The notes below the pieces were generated by a model. It did no database searches, was not told the origin of the DNA, and saw only the letters and a program-made list of their open reading frames with translations. A stretch of 64,000 nucleotides of DNA from Paramecium octaurelia (Eukaryota; Ciliophora; Oligohymenophorea; Peniculida; Parameciidae), in contig CAJJDP010000012.1 in assembly GCA_905182995.1 (NCBI GenBank), positions 718,637-782,636 of the forward strand, read 5' to 3'. A program made the position numbers and the translations under genes. Each line of letters begins with the position of its first letter. Position 1 is the stretch's first letter. Below are positions 36,181-48,162 of this stretch, one piece after another.

Positions 36181-37295
36181 ATGAGTTTTCATAAACTTGC
36201 GTTTTGGACATTTACAACTGTTCTTCTATACTTCGCCTATAACAATGATGAAGGATTCGAAGTGAATTCAAAAAGAGGTGTGCTGGCAGCCATGCTATTC
36301 ATTGCAACGATAGGTTCATTGAAACCAAGTGATCCTTTTGGTGATAAATACGGAGCCATTTTTAGAATATAATTCTGGTTATCTGCCACATTCATTGCCA
36401 TCTTGGTCTTTTTATCATTTCAAAATGAGAAAGATGGTCGATATGTACATCACTCAAATAACTTTAGCTTATGAGTTTGGGAGATGATAGATTAGGTAAG
36501 CCTGTCACAAAGGATATGCATACTTATGATGATAATTGTGAATTCGAATGGATTAACATTGTTGACAATCTGGATCACTATTATTGGAGTCACGTAATCA
36601 ATTGGCTATTGGCGACATTTCTTGTCAGGGACTTTTGGTTTCTCAACTTTTGGTCTGTCTTAGATGAAATTATTGAATTATCTTGGCAACACAAACTCCC
36701 TCATTTTAGAGAATGTTGGTGGGATCATGTATTATTGGATGTATTATTAAGTAACACTGTTGCCATTATTATTGGAATGATCATCATTAAGAAATTCAAA
36801 TTTGAATAATACAGTTGGTTTGCTAAAGACACCTTTACAAATCCAAAGAAATTTGAAGCTGTTCTTATTGTTATCATTGTAATCATAGGCAACTTTCTAA
36901 ATAATTTCTTCTTGATGAACGAATTATGGGTTCCTCCAAAATGTTGGATGGTTGTCTATAGACTTCTGATTTGGTTTATGTTAGGCCATTCAGCATTCAG
37001 AGAACTTCATAATTCAATTACTGATTAAAACCAACCATATCAATTGAGATACCTCACCTATTTCACTATTGCTATAGAAACTTTAATATCGATTAAATTT
37101 TTACCTGATTGTGGAAATCTATAAAATGAAGATACTCCAATATATGTATGGCTTCCTTGGCTTATTGTTGGTTTACTATCCTTCCTTTGGTGGGTTAAAT
37201 TGCAATTGATATAATCAAATAATTAAATACAGCCAAATTCACGAGAAATAAAATCAAAATAAGAGAAGAGCAGAAAAGAAAAAAAGAAGGATTGA
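36181..37295 (+). CDS. phosphatidylserine synthase (PSS1/PSS2-type base-exchange enzyme)
   Basis: Makes phosphatidylserine by exchanging serine for the head group of an existing phospholipid, in the ER membrane. The product is 363 residues with one intron (36445-36467). Family motifs in order: LKPSDPFG near the N-terminus, DDRLGKPV, a Cys after a short acidic stretch (YDDNCEFEW), HVINWLLATFLVRDFW, the HFRECWWDH segment and LLDVLLSN. Many hydrophobic segments follow (AIIIGMIIIKKF, VLIVIIVIIGNFLNNFF, LLIWFMLGHSAF and others), as expected for a multipass enzyme. The basic C-terminal tail (KSKQEKSRKEKKKD) is cytosolic in style. Confidence 0.92.
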
Positions 37296-37575
37296 TAAGT
37301 TGTTTATTTTGTATAAATTTAGTATAAAATGAGATTTGTAATATCAAATATATATATATATCATCACATAAACTAACTGGATGAGATATGTATTATAATT
37401 ACAGAAAACTTAAGGAATATTATTTATTTTATCATTCATTCTTTCTTTTATGAGTTGATAATATATCTGTGCGAAAACAATTACAAACCTAATAAATCAA
37501 TATTTTGAAATGATTGAGGAGGATAAAAAATAAGGAAATTAATGATTTTTTTAACGAATATTAATTAAAATTAAC

Positions 37576-38119
37576 ATGATTCCCGGAGGTGAATTGAAAT
37601 AGTGCCTGCATGAAATCAAAGAAAATTGTCCACCTTTACAACACTTGAATTATAGTCATAAAAAGTCGTTTAAACAAAGTTTAGACTAGATCACCTAAAA
37701 GATTCCAATTCTAAAATCTATTCATAAACTTCGACAAGAGTAAGAGCAGAAGATATATTAAAACATATAAAAAACGAGGAGGGTGAATTTAATGCATGAA
37801 ATCAATAAAGTCAATCCTATGTTGCATCATGAATTAAAACTGATTCCGTACGAATTGCTTACTATTAAATATGGTATGATATATTGCTAATATTTAAGTT
37901 GAATGTAAATAACAATAACACGAGAATCATAAAGAAGTGCTATCAGATAATAGTTATAATAAATATACATAATAATAATAACAACAATTAGAACAACATG
38001 GTTCTGGGTTCAAAATATTCTAGCATAGATTATACATAAGAAATATTATGGACGATTATGAACAAGATGACAGCAATTTTAGCGATTCCTATATCAATAA
38101 ATATTTGGATCTGAATTGA
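37576..38119 (+). CDS. small basic hypothetical protein
   Basis: The product is 172 residues from ATG 37576 with one intron (37874-37898). It is Lys/Gln/His-rich with a helical centre (HKLRQEQEQKIYQNIQKTRR) and a Gln run (QQQQQQ) before a more acidic C-terminus. No known domain. The last 134 bp lie inside the repeated block that begins at 37986, so a broken copy of the 3' end reappears at 39360-39493. Confidence 0.55.
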
Positions 38120-38156
38120 ATTAAGGTTTTAATTATTTAATTACTATTTCATAATT

Positions 38157-38603
38157 ATGCGAACTAAGTTCCACACTCTTTCCATCCCCACTAAAGTGAG
38201 CATCTGGTAATCAGAATTTTCAGATGAACAAAAATGCAAAAAATAACATAACACCTATTCCAGATCAAAACTGGATGATTTCATAAATGAGAAGCCTGAT
38301 CGTCTCAAAACTATTTCCGATCTCAAAATGTCTTAGGTCATTAATCATAAACGTAAATTAGCCCAACCTGCAAATATTGCTTGGATGTACACTTACAAAT
38401 CATAATAAAAATTACATAAGCTATCCTTTATGAATGAATATCTGAAATCTATTATAGAAGAAAATAAATTAAAGCCTAGCCTAGAATAATTATCACATCC
38501 ACGAAATCCATATATCAACCACAAAGATTTTATTAATGACAAATACGTCTAAAGGAAAAAACTATTTCGTAAACCTCAGAAATTCACTTAAACATTATAA
38601 TGA
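38157..38603 (+). CDS. small basic hypothetical protein
   Basis: An intronless frame of 148 residues, start 37 bp after the previous stop, stop 38601-38603. It is rich in Lys, Ser, Gln and Asn with aromatic residues (SEFSDEQKCKK, NIAWMYTYKSQQKLHKL, HPRNPYINHKDFIN). No membrane segment or known domain. A copy is present at 39531-39977 in the second repeat block. Confidence 0.6.
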
Positions 38604-38640
38604 TAATTTTTTTGCTATAAATCTTTAATTGAATATTATG

Positions 38641-38898
38641 TCATCACCAACAATGAATTTCTAAATTTGAATCAATTATTGTGGCATTACGAATTTTATC
38701 CAAGATCCTATGACTTTTCAAATTACCTGAAGTAGTTAATTTCTCCGTCAAACAGCCTACATCTATATTAAGTATCCAATTTATTTGCCAAACCTTCTTA
38801 AGTTTAATTTCCTCAAAATTGTTAGAACCATATTTAGTATCTTGTAATAACAATATATAGAAGTTGCATTCTAAAATTTTGTTTCGTAAGTCAAACAT
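38641..38898 (-). CDS. possible small gene, hypothetical
   Basis: An 84-residue frame that contains no TAA, TAG or TGA until its end: MFDLRNKILECNFYILLLQD and on. A possible 19-nt intron near 38701 would move the stop. It fits neatly between the HMG-box gene (stop at 38953) and the convergent gene (stop at 38603), which is the packing seen elsewhere in the window. No family recognised. A copy is at 40015-40272. Confidence 0.42.
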
Positions 38899-38952
38899 AT
38901 AAATGCTAATCAGAATTGAATCAGAATAAATAGTTTAAAAACATATCAAAAT

Positions 38953-39343
38953 TCATTTTCTGCCTTTTGGTTTAGGCTTTTCTTTGGGTTTCGTTATTTT
39001 TTTTTTAATTGTGTAGCTTTGTTCTAACATTTTCATATATTCTTTTGCATCAGATTCATTTTTTATCTATTTTGCCTTTTCTTAATAAACATCTCTCTAT
39101 TCATTTGTGAGATTCTAATGCCAATTTGTACTAATTATAGTTAGAAAGGTACTATGCTTATTTCACTATTTCATGCATTGCTAAGTTAGATTAATCTCTT
39201 AAAGCTTTCCATCTTTCCTCCTCCAAATACAAAAAATACGCAGATAGAATTGGGGCCTTTAAGGTATAACTTCTTTGAAGTCCCTGAACTATTAAGGCAT
39301 CACAATTTTAAGCTTAAAATTTTCTATTTGTTTTTTCTTTCAT
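38953..39343 (-). CDS. HMG-box protein
   Basis: The product is 122 residues with one 22-nt intron (39131-39152). The HMG-box pattern is clear: KAPILSAYFLYLEEERWKAL, then a second helix (LAMHEIVKQAYTNWHQNLT), then the third helix (NEQRDVYQEKAKQIKNES) with the conserved Trp and Tyr-Lys-Ala positions. The basic tail (KKKITKPKEKPKPKGRK) is typical of HMGB-like chromatin proteins that bend DNA in the nucleus. A copy is at 40327-40717. Confidence 0.82.
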
Positions 39344-39358
39344 TTATAAAAATAATAT

Positions 39359-39359
39359 N
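39359..39359. other. ambiguous base N at a contig join
   Basis: A single N placed exactly between the two copies of direct repeat A. Confidence 0.95.
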
Positions 39360-39493
39360 AATTAGAACAACATGGTTCTGGGTTCAAAATATTCTAGCAT
39401 AGATTATACATAAGAAATATTATGGACGATTATGAACAAGATGACAGCAATTTTAGCGATTCCTATATCAATAAATATTTGGATCTGAATTGA
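39360..39493 (+). pseudogene. 3' fragment of the 37576-38119 gene
   Basis: Repeats the last 134 bp of the upstream gene, beginning mid-frame after the N. Probably an assembly artefact rather than a biological relic. Confidence 0.7.
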
Positions 39494-39530
39494 ATTAAGG
39501 TTTTAATTATTTAATTACTATTTCATAATT

Positions 39531-39977
39531 ATGCGAACTAAGTTCCACACTCTTTCCATCCCCACTAAAGTGAGCATCTGGTAATCAGAATTTTCAGATG
39601 AACAAAAATGCAAAAAATAACATAACACCTATTCCAGATCAAAACTGGATGATTTCATAAATGAGAAGCCTGATCGTCTCAAAACTATTTCCGATCTCAA
39701 AATGTCTTAGGTCATTAATCATAAACGTAAATTAGCCCAACCTGCAAATATTGCTTGGATGTACACTTACAAATCATAATAAAAATTACATAAGCTATCC
39801 TTTATGAATGAATATCTGAAATCTATTATAGAAGAAAATAAATTAAAGCCTAGCCTAGAATAATTATCACATCCACGAAATCCATATATCAACCACAAAG
39901 ATTTTATTAATGACAAATACGTCTAAAGGAAAAAACTATTTCGTAAACCTCAGAAATTCACTTAAACATTATAATGA
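39531..39977 (+). CDS. second copy of the 38157-38603 hypothetical gene
   Basis: Same 148-residue product as at 38157, offset 1374. Likely the same locus assembled twice. Confidence 0.55.
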
Positions 39978-40014
39978 TAATTTTTTTGCTATAAATCTTT
40001 AATTGAATATTATG

Positions 40015-40272
40015 TCATCACCAACAATGAATTTCTAAATTTGAATCAATTATTGTGGCATTACGAATTTTATCCAAGATCCTATGACTTTTCAAATTAC
40101 CTGAAGTAGTTAATTTCTCCGTCAAACAGCCTACATCTATATTAAGTATCCAATTTATTTGCCAAACCTTCTTAAGTTTAATTTCCTCAAAATTGTTAGA
40201 ACCATATTTAGTATCTTGTAATAACAATATATAGAAGTTGCATTCTAAAATTTTGTTTCGTAAGTCAAACAT
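40015..40272 (-). CDS. second copy of the 38641-38898 possible gene
   Basis: Same reading frame as at 38641, offset 1374; likely assembly duplicate. Confidence 0.38.
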
Positions 40273-40326
40273 ATAAATGCTAATCAGAATTGAATCAGAA
40301 TAAATAGTTTAAAAACATATCAAAAT

Positions 40327-40717
40327 TCATTTTCTGCCTTTTGGTTTAGGCTTTTCTTTGGGTTTCGTTATTTTTTTTTTAATTGTGTAGCTTTGTTCTA
40401 ACATTTTCATATATTCTTTTGCATCAGATTCATTTTTTATCTATTTTGCCTTTTCTTAATAAACATCTCTCTATTCATTTGTGAGATTCTAATGCCAATT
40501 TGTACTAATTATAGTTAGAAAGGTACTATGCTTATTTCACTATTTCATGCATTGCTAAGTTAGATTAATCTCTTAAAGCTTTCCATCTTTCCTCCTCCAA
40601 ATACAAAAAATACGCAGATAGAATTGGGGCCTTTAAGGTATAACTTCTTTGAAGTCCCTGAACTATTAAGGCATCACAATTTTAAGCTTAAAATTTTCTA
40701 TTTGTTTTTTCTTTCAT
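40327..40717 (-). CDS. second copy of the HMG-box gene
   Basis: Same HMG-box product as at 38953, offset 1374, with the intron at 40505-40526. Unlike copy 1, the promoter side of this copy continues into unique sequence beyond 40732, so it is the version with a natural upstream region. Confidence 0.65.
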
Positions 40718-40878
40718 TTATAAAAATAATATTTAATAAATCTAATAATTATAATATTTATTTACATAGAACATTATATACTTAATTTAATAATTAATAT
40801 TATATGTCACAATACATTCTAAATTGGTTTGGATTCATTCTTAACTTTTAATTTAGAGCAAATATTCCCAATGCAACA

Positions 40879-41274
40879 ATGAGTAAATCATAAAGTATGA
40901 ATACAATCAAAAGTCCAGTTGGGTCTTGGTTAAGAGTTGAACACTTTAAAGAAATTTAAGAATAGACATACCCCTAATTAAAATCCAAATATTAAATTAA
41001 TTTTCAATCATGCCACCGTAATGAATAATCGACTAATCTCCAATAATCAAGAAAATAAAAATGCCAATTCTAAAATAAATGCGAATATTTAGTAGAATTT
41101 TTAAGAAAATTAAGTTTAACTTTAAAATCCATGCATTAGAGATAAATAATATATATAACTATTTATAGATTTTTAATAAAATTGGTTTTGAATTTAAAAT
41201 ATTTTGGTTGGGATATAAGACCTATATCTATCCTAAATAATACTAGAATAAATAATTAATGTTAAAATTGCTGA
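40879..41274 (+). CDS. uncertain open frame
   Basis: A frame of 131 residues (MSKSQSMNTIKSPVGSWLRV onward), Gln/Lys/Asn-rich in its first half. The opposite strand also shows open, hydrophobic frames with possible introns (around 40800-41120), so the true coding strand is unclear. Listed with low confidence. Confidence 0.28.
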
Positions 41275-41362
41275 TAAAATAGATACAACAGAACAAATAA
41301 AATAACTAAAATAATTGTAATTTAATGGATGATTTAAAATCATTATAAAATTGTATTATTAA

Positions 41363-44300
41363 TCATATTTTATGCTCAAAATTGTATTTTCTTAATGTTG
41401 TTAGAACAAATATTTTATCTAAATAATTTGCATTAATGATGTCTCTTACTATGGTTTAATCACTAATCCTAGATCTTAATTCCACTAAATTTTTATATTT
41501 AATTTAATTTTCTATTTCTACAATTTGCTTTTCTATTTATTCTTTATCCTTTTACATTGCATCAATCGGGATCTTATTGTAATTTTTCAATAACACATTT
41601 TCATATCTTAATAATATATCTTAAGCTTCTTTCTCTTTTTTTGAGTTTTCTTCATTTTCTTCAATTTATTTAGATTAGAATAGTTTTTAGTAGTCACTTT
41701 CTTCTTTATTCTATTAAATTGCCTTTAAATTATTTGCGTTTTATTTCATTCTTTGATAATATTTTGTTAAGTGATATTATTTTATATAATTAATTAAAGC
41801 ATACAATTTCTCATATGATTCTAAATTTTATTGATAAGCTTTATTGAACACTTTAATCTCATCCTCAACTAGAATTTTCTTTGTTAATTCATCAATTTCA
41901 TTATAGACCTTTAGAATATATTCTTTAAATTCATTTAATTATTGCTGGTTGAATTATTAATTCGTTATCTTTTAGTTTATCGAAGTTAATACTTAAAAAA
42001 ATTGTACTTCTTAATTTTTTAAATATTCATAATTCTTAATTAAATTATCATTTATAAAGCAAAAATTTAGTTCTTGTGATTTTTGAGTTACATTTTTTAT
42101 TATATTCTCTAACCACTATTTATTTTAATGATAAACGTTTTAGAAATTATCGAAATAAGCTTGAATTCGTTATTTTATATCCCTTTATCCATTATTTCTA
42201 ATACTTACATATTTTCATAATAAAGCTATGAAAGCTCATTCAATATGGTTATTTCATATTTCAATTCTTTTTATAGATTTTCTTTGTTTTGATTCATTTA
42301 TTATTGAAATTCAACACTTGGAATTTAAAATTTGATAGTTTAAAGATGTTTTGTATATTCTATATATCTAGTTTATAATTGATTATTTAATTATAGAATT
42401 TCTTTTTCTTATTCCCTTTTTTTCTCTTCCCCTATATTTTTAACTATTAACTCTACTTAGTTTATATATTCTTATTCATTTGCTTCTACTTCCTTTAATT
42501 TTCCCTAAAAATCTTCTAATTATTTTATTTAATTTTAAACAATATCACAGGATTCTAATTAATTAAATTAAGTAAATTTAACATATAGTTCATATTATTA
42601 TATTGTATTTTAATCAATTTTTGTTAATCTTGTATTTATTAAATTCTAAGTTTTTTCATTATTTTAATATTCAATTTTGATTAGATTTGTCAATTAGTCT
42701 TTTAATTGATTCATTTTTTAATTGAATTAGTCCAATTAATATTTGGTAATCTTTAATGCTTTAATTCTTTCTTGATTTTTTAACTCAATTTGTTAATCAT
42801 TGTAAATTTGCTAATGCAATAAACTGTGATGTTTTTCAAAACTTTTTAATGATTTTTAAAACTATGAATACAACTGAGTGTATTGTATATAAGATAGCAA
42901 TGTTCTTTAAGAAATCAATTATTTTAGATTATTTAAGCAATCAAAGGCTTATCCTATCTGAGTAATTATTTAAGTTATTTAATTTGCATATTTTTAATTT
43001 TTGGAGAGGATGATATTTTTCCTAATAATCAATTAATTTTTTGTTTAACTCCTCAAATTCTAACTAATGTTTATCCAAAAATTCTTTATCAATTTATTAC
43101 AAGCATTTATATGGCTCTTCAATCTAAGTTTTGAGTCTATCTTAAGCCTAGATAATTTCTTCAAGCTTGCTATTGCATAATTAATAAGTAGCAATTGATT
43201 GCTGTATAGATTCATATTACTAAATTATTTTTTCTTAAAATTCTACAGTTTAGATATCTTATGGTATTTTGTAATAATATTTAATCGTATCTTGAATCTT
43301 CTCTTCAATTTCAATTTAAATTTATGTTCTTTGATAAAAGGGAATTCGGTGTTACATTTAATAAATCTAAGAAGATTATTCATTTAATTATTATTTAACT
43401 ATTTTTAATAAAGATTGATATTATTATTTTTCTTTTTCCAATTTCTACTCTAATTCCATTTTAGTTAAGAGCTCTTATTATTTTCTGTAGTCATCAGTCT
43501 TTTCTTTATCTCTTACTTAGTCTTCGAGTAACTCTTATTCTTATACAATTTTTTCAAATATAATCATTTAATTTTTTTAATATTATTCATATTCTTGAGT
43601 TAGTTCATTATATTCCTTAAGTTCCTCTTTTGTCTGTGCCTATTATATAAAATTTTTTCTTTATTTAGTTTTTAAGATTATTCCTTTATATTTCTGTATC
43701 TAATCATTAATGTAATTTAACAATTCTTATTTTTTTCTATCTTATGAATTTATTTCATTAAGTATTTGTTATTTTTCGGAAAATTTTTCAAATATAAGTT
43801 TATTAGTACATTTGATATATTTTAATTAATCAAGCAAAAATTATTTTTTAGCTGTTAATTCTTATATATCTTTTCTTTTTTAATCATTCAATTAAGCAAT
43901 TTAATTATTCTTGGTTTGTTAATTTTTTCTTTAAGTTTCATTTGTTTTTTCTTAAATTAGTTTATCTAATAAGAATTTTAACTCTTCTAAATTATCTTCC
44001 TCCATGATCCTTTCTACATCTCTCTTCATTTATGCCATTTTCTCCTACTTCTTAAATTGAAATTCATTCAATTTTTATTTTAACTCCTCATCTTTATATT
44101 GTTTCATCTCAACATATATCTATTCCTACTCCTTTTATTCCATAATTTATTAAGGTTCATAAAAATTGAATATTTCTTATAATGATATTCTTTATGATGG
44201 AATTAACGAAAGCATATATTTCATTAAATGCTTTTCTTTTGCTTTATTTTTATTGTTGTCCTCGATTTATCTGTTAATATCTTCTTATTCAATGGTTTGA

Positions 44301-45099
44301 ATTTTGTCGAAAACATCCTACATAGAAATACCTTAGTTTTTAAACTTAATTACCTTAAAAGATTGTATCTCCAGTAAGTAACTCATACCAAATAGCTCTC
44401 AAAGACCATAAATCATTTCATTTATCTATCATAAGAAGTATTTTTTCTACGCGCGTTTGGTTATTAGAGGAACTATTCCCGTCTTCAAACACCTCTGGAG
44501 CCAGATAGTATGGTGTTCCAATCACATTAGTATAAGTAATATTTTCTTTATTATCTTAAACTAATCCAAAGTCTATCAGTTTAATAGTCATTTTATTATT
44601 TGGACCTTTAATGTATACAAAATTTTCAGGTTTCACATCTCTATGAAAGAACCCTAACTAATGGAGTTGATCAACACCACCCATCATCTGAAATATTATC
44701 CTATTTAAATACTTAAAAAAAACAGTCATTTTTTTCTTCATCACTCAAATTTTTTTCATTTTTGGTAATCATAAATTGTTAGAACTCTCCATGAGCAAAT
44801 TCAAAAACAGCAATTAGTTAACCATTTTATTATTTAACTACTCCTATTATTCTAATAATATGAGGTTAGTTATTTTTTTAAATTGCTTGAATTGATTTTA
44901 ACTGTATTGTTTTACATTCTTTAATAGCCACAATCTCGTTGGTTTATACATTTTACCCCTTATATACAATACCTTCTTCTCCTTAATTTATTGGAGATTT
45001 AAATTTTTTGTATGTTGTTCCATCAATAGTAATTGTTTCATTAGTCTGACTATATTACTTTAAAGTTGGAAACAATATAAATTATGCATTATAGTTCAT
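41363..45099 (-). CDS. protein kinase with long coiled-coil tail; in-frame TGA
   Basis: Start 45099, stop 41365-41363. Introns: 44688-44712, 44332-44353, 43022-43049 (GTT start, weaker) and 42183-42208. The exon total is exactly 1212 codons. Kinase motifs: NQGEEGIVYKG, EIVAIKE, FHRDVKPEN, LIDFGLVQ, GTPYYLAPE, and after the TGA LWSLRAIWYELLTGDTIFQG and RISLQEIFNFYE. About 850 residues of Gln/Lys/Glu-rich coiled coil follow. A TGA at 44420-44418 interrupts the kinase domain between the activation segment and the F-helix region. I found no GT-AG intron that removes it. It may be a sequencing error, a true inactivating mutation or a readthrough codon. Confidence 0.72.
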
Positions 45100-45236
45100 T
45101 TTAATAAGAAAATTAATTTTATAAGAATTTCTTATGATATAATCTAAATGAATATGTATTTCTATTAAAAATCATTATTCTAACCAATAAACAAATTAAA
45201 TTTGTAGAAAAAAACAATTAATTTTTTCAATCATTT

Positions 45237-45673
45237 TCATAAAGTTTTCAATTTCAAAAATTTCATTATTGAGGAACTCATGTCTAATAAACTTAGTAAC
45301 TATTATTTAGAATGATTGCATAAAGCTTCACATATCAGTGTTCTCAAGATTATCGAATTATTGTTTTGATAAAATTCCTATTATTGTTGTAAAGAGTTAG
45401 TGCAATTTTTACTGAGTTATATTCTATTATTTGGTTAGGAAATATCAATTATAATAAATAACAGATAATATTATTTTACTTTTTAGTATGAATAGTTCAT
45501 AAAATTATGAATCAATACTAACACACTCATCAGTTTGATTTCTTATCTAGATAATCGATAATATCACGCATTATTGAATACACAAATTAGTGCAATTTAC
45601 AACTGTTATTAGTTTATTACTACAGTTCAGAAATGTAGGAAATTTTTGAAAGGGATTAAGATTAAATTTTCAT
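45237..45673 (-). CDS. possible small hypothetical gene with two introns
   Basis: A model of 126 residues from ATG 45673-45671 to TGA 45239-45237, with inferred introns of 21 nt (GTAGTA...ACAG, near 45602-45622) and 35 nt (near 45551-45585). The exon total divides by three and the result reads like protein (KISYISELCKLHQ, ILRTLICEALCNHSKQQLL). The second intron is at the upper length limit, so the model is tentative. No family recognised. Confidence 0.38.
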
Positions 45674-46357
45674 TATCATTATTTTACGAAATCGATAATC
45701 GGAGATAATGGAAAATGAATAGAATCAAAAAATTAAATTTGTATTATCATAAACTATAGCAATAGAGTGCTGAATTTGATATCGTATTTTATTTTTATAA
45801 TTATCTCATTTATCTGCTTTTCATATTTACATATCCTTAGCTTTAATTATTGAATACAATTTCATTTTCCAAAGTGTAATTATGGTGAGTTAGAGTATTA
45901 TTATTATTGCAAATTTTAGCCATTTTTAATACTTGAATAATTTTATAAAAAATCCAAATATTCTCCCATCATGATTAAATGTATGACTATTATAATCTAC
46001 CTTATTCAATTAGCTTTTTAAATTATTGTTATTTTTTTACAGGTCAATATAAATCTTAGGACTTTATCTAAATTATTTGAGTATAGAGAATTGTAAATCT
46101 TAGAATATGGAATTGTGATCTTTTGGTCTGTTTCTTATAAATTCTTTGTTATTTCTATAATAAATATTTTCACTTCAGTGATGCTGAAATAATATAACTA
46201 CCCTCTTCGCTTCACAAAATATGCAAAAATTTTACCTAAAATTCTAATAAATGTCCTTATGTTGTGAGTAGTTTAATTAATTAATAATTTAACTATAAAT
46301 AAATCTTATAAAGGATAACTTAAAAATATTATTGCAAATTTAAATTTCTACTCAATC
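45674..46357. other. intergenic, about 0.7 kb
   Basis: AT-rich; no convincing coding frame seen. Confidence 0.4.
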
Positions 46358-47134
46358 TCAAACCAAGAAGAGAAATACGGCAATAAATACAGATAATAAC
46401 ATTTCATAACATGGTATGCAACTTCCAGAGTCGTATTTTTCTGATGACCAATGATAAGTACCAAAAGTATGTTAAGCGCAAGTCTTGTAATCAAAAACTT
46501 CAGGGTCTGTAGCTTCGGTGCAACTGTTGCTTTTTTCATCCCAAAAACATGGTTGAATTCTTCTTTCCTAGGTAATAACATATATGCATTCTGATTCATT
46601 TTAATAATGCGAACATTTATGCCATAAGCATTTCATTCCATCATGATAGCATTAAAAGGGAATATTACAAGTAAATTCTTTTTATTCTAAACAATTTGCA
46701 AAATCTGAGCATACATAATTGTTTAAATAGCAATTGTCTGGGCAGTTTTATGGAGAAAATTATTAACATATTATATCATCACAATAAGGTCCTTTTTTGT
46801 CCTTTAGTTTTCTGCAATTTTTATTTAAAAGCATGCAATCTTCATTATTGGATCCAAGTAACTAACTACATGTTGAAAATGTTCTACAAGTTAGCGTAGC
46901 ATCTCTAAAATCTCTATAGCAATAGTTATGATATAAAGAGCAATCAATTATATCTAATGTAGAGCAATAAATATTTTAGCACTACTTTGAATTAGAAATT
47001 TAACATCCAAATTAAGAAGCAAGTGCACAATCAAACATATTAATGTAGTATTCACAAGCGCATTGATATTTATAGTCAACTGTCCATCCGTAGGTTAAAG
47101 CAACAAAATAAAAAATGAAAAGGAGATTTTTCAT
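46358..47134 (-). CDS. small cysteine-rich surface-type protein
   Basis: An intronless 258-residue frame. A signal peptide (MKNLLFIFYFVALTYG) is followed by about 220 residues with a Cys roughly every 6-12 positions, in patterns such as YKYQCACEYYINMFDC, NSKQCQNIYC and IQPCFWDEKSNSC. The end is hydrophobic (CYEMLLSVFIAVFLFLV), suited to a GPI signal or a single anchor. The CxW..CxxxxC style matches the repeats of the giant protein starting at 48603. Likely an extracellular surface protein; ligand unknown. Confidence 0.82.
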
Positions 47135-47594
47135 TATATTTTATTTATTAATAGAAAACTAAATAGATACTTTTTAATCCAAATTTCTATTTAGATCTAT
47201 ATTTTATTTTGTCGAATGAAAAATGTCAACCACCATCAAAATCATTATTAATTAATACTTCTTCTTTAATCAAATAACACAAGCATAGCACTTAAAAAGA
47301 GAAGTGATGATGAAAATAGTAGTATTTCCCTGAATCTTTATTGCAACTATTGATAACATGAGTGAATAAAAGAATAGAGAGTAATCTCAAGAATTTAAAG
47401 TTACTAAAATATTAAACTACAAGATCCTTTATAGATCGAATAATTCATGATTTGGAGCCATAGTTTATAAACCGTTATGAAAAAAAGTTAAACTATTAGT
47501 GAAGTTGTAAAAATAAAAGAAATTTTTGGAATGAGAATGCAATAGCTCTCTCAAATTAAGGAAAACATAAATAAGTATATAATTGGAGGTTTAA

Positions 47595-48162
47595 ATGGAA
47601 GGATATGAGAACTATTATTATTAGGGAATAGAAATAGTAGGATTGGATAAAAAGTTATAGAAACTAGATAGTACACCAACTAATTGAATGAGAATTGTAT
47701 CATAAATAAAGATTGGAGAAAAGGCAGAATTCAAGATTTTGTAGGTAAATGAGCTAAATGGGCAAAAGCAATTAGGAATATGAACTAAAGAAAAATATTT
47801 TGAGAAATTACAGTTGTATAGATTAGACACCTGTAAGAAAATGTGCGATTTAATTTCAAAATTTTGATTAAAAGGTATCAATTAAGAGTGCCACTCAATT
47901 GTGCAAACTTAAAAGCAATGTCACTACCAAACAAAACCTTATCATATTGTAACTCATCTTTTACAAGTATTTGAAATCATCAATAGATATCAATAATTTA
48001 GCAAAATTAGCACTTTCTTCTGCTCTATAATTCATCTTACTAGTTGATCATTACTAATCTCCACCTCTATCCAATAAAAGATAATAAACAGCATCAACTT
48101 AGTTTATATAAATGCAGATGAACAAAATTAAAAATTTTTAAACAAACAGCCTACATAGCTGA
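47595..48162 (+). CDS. hypothetical helical protein, 5' end uncertain
   Basis: A minimal model starts at ATG 47595 with one intron (47671-47692, 22 nt) and stops at 48160-48162; product 181 residues. The C-terminal half looks folded (KSATQLCKLKSNVTTKQNLI, YLKSSIDINNLAKLALSSAL). Upstream sequence to about 47356 also has coding-like frames (MSEQKNREQSQEFKVTKIL), so the true N-terminus may lie there with further introns. No family recognised. Confidence 0.45.

Larger units (their letters stand above)
37986..39358 (+). repeat. direct repeat A, copy 1 (1373 bp)
   Basis: Matches 39360-40732 at a constant offset of 1374 bases with no difference that I noticed, and the two copies are joined by one N at 39359. 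It carries the 3' end of one gene and three whole small genes. This is most simply an unmerged contig overlap. Confidence 0.9.
39360..40732 (+). repeat. direct repeat A, copy 2 (1373 bp)
   Basis: Second copy of 37986-39358. It begins in the middle of a gene (the tail of the 37576 gene) directly after the N, so that tail has no start here. Confidence 0.9.

Noticed and set aside
40800..41120. Leftward frame that would be a hydrophobic protein if TGA were tryptophan (mitochondrial-type reading)
   Set aside because: The same frame also needs TAA as Gln, a combination not expected, and the hydrophobic look is what the complement of a Gln/Lys/Asn-rich strand gives.
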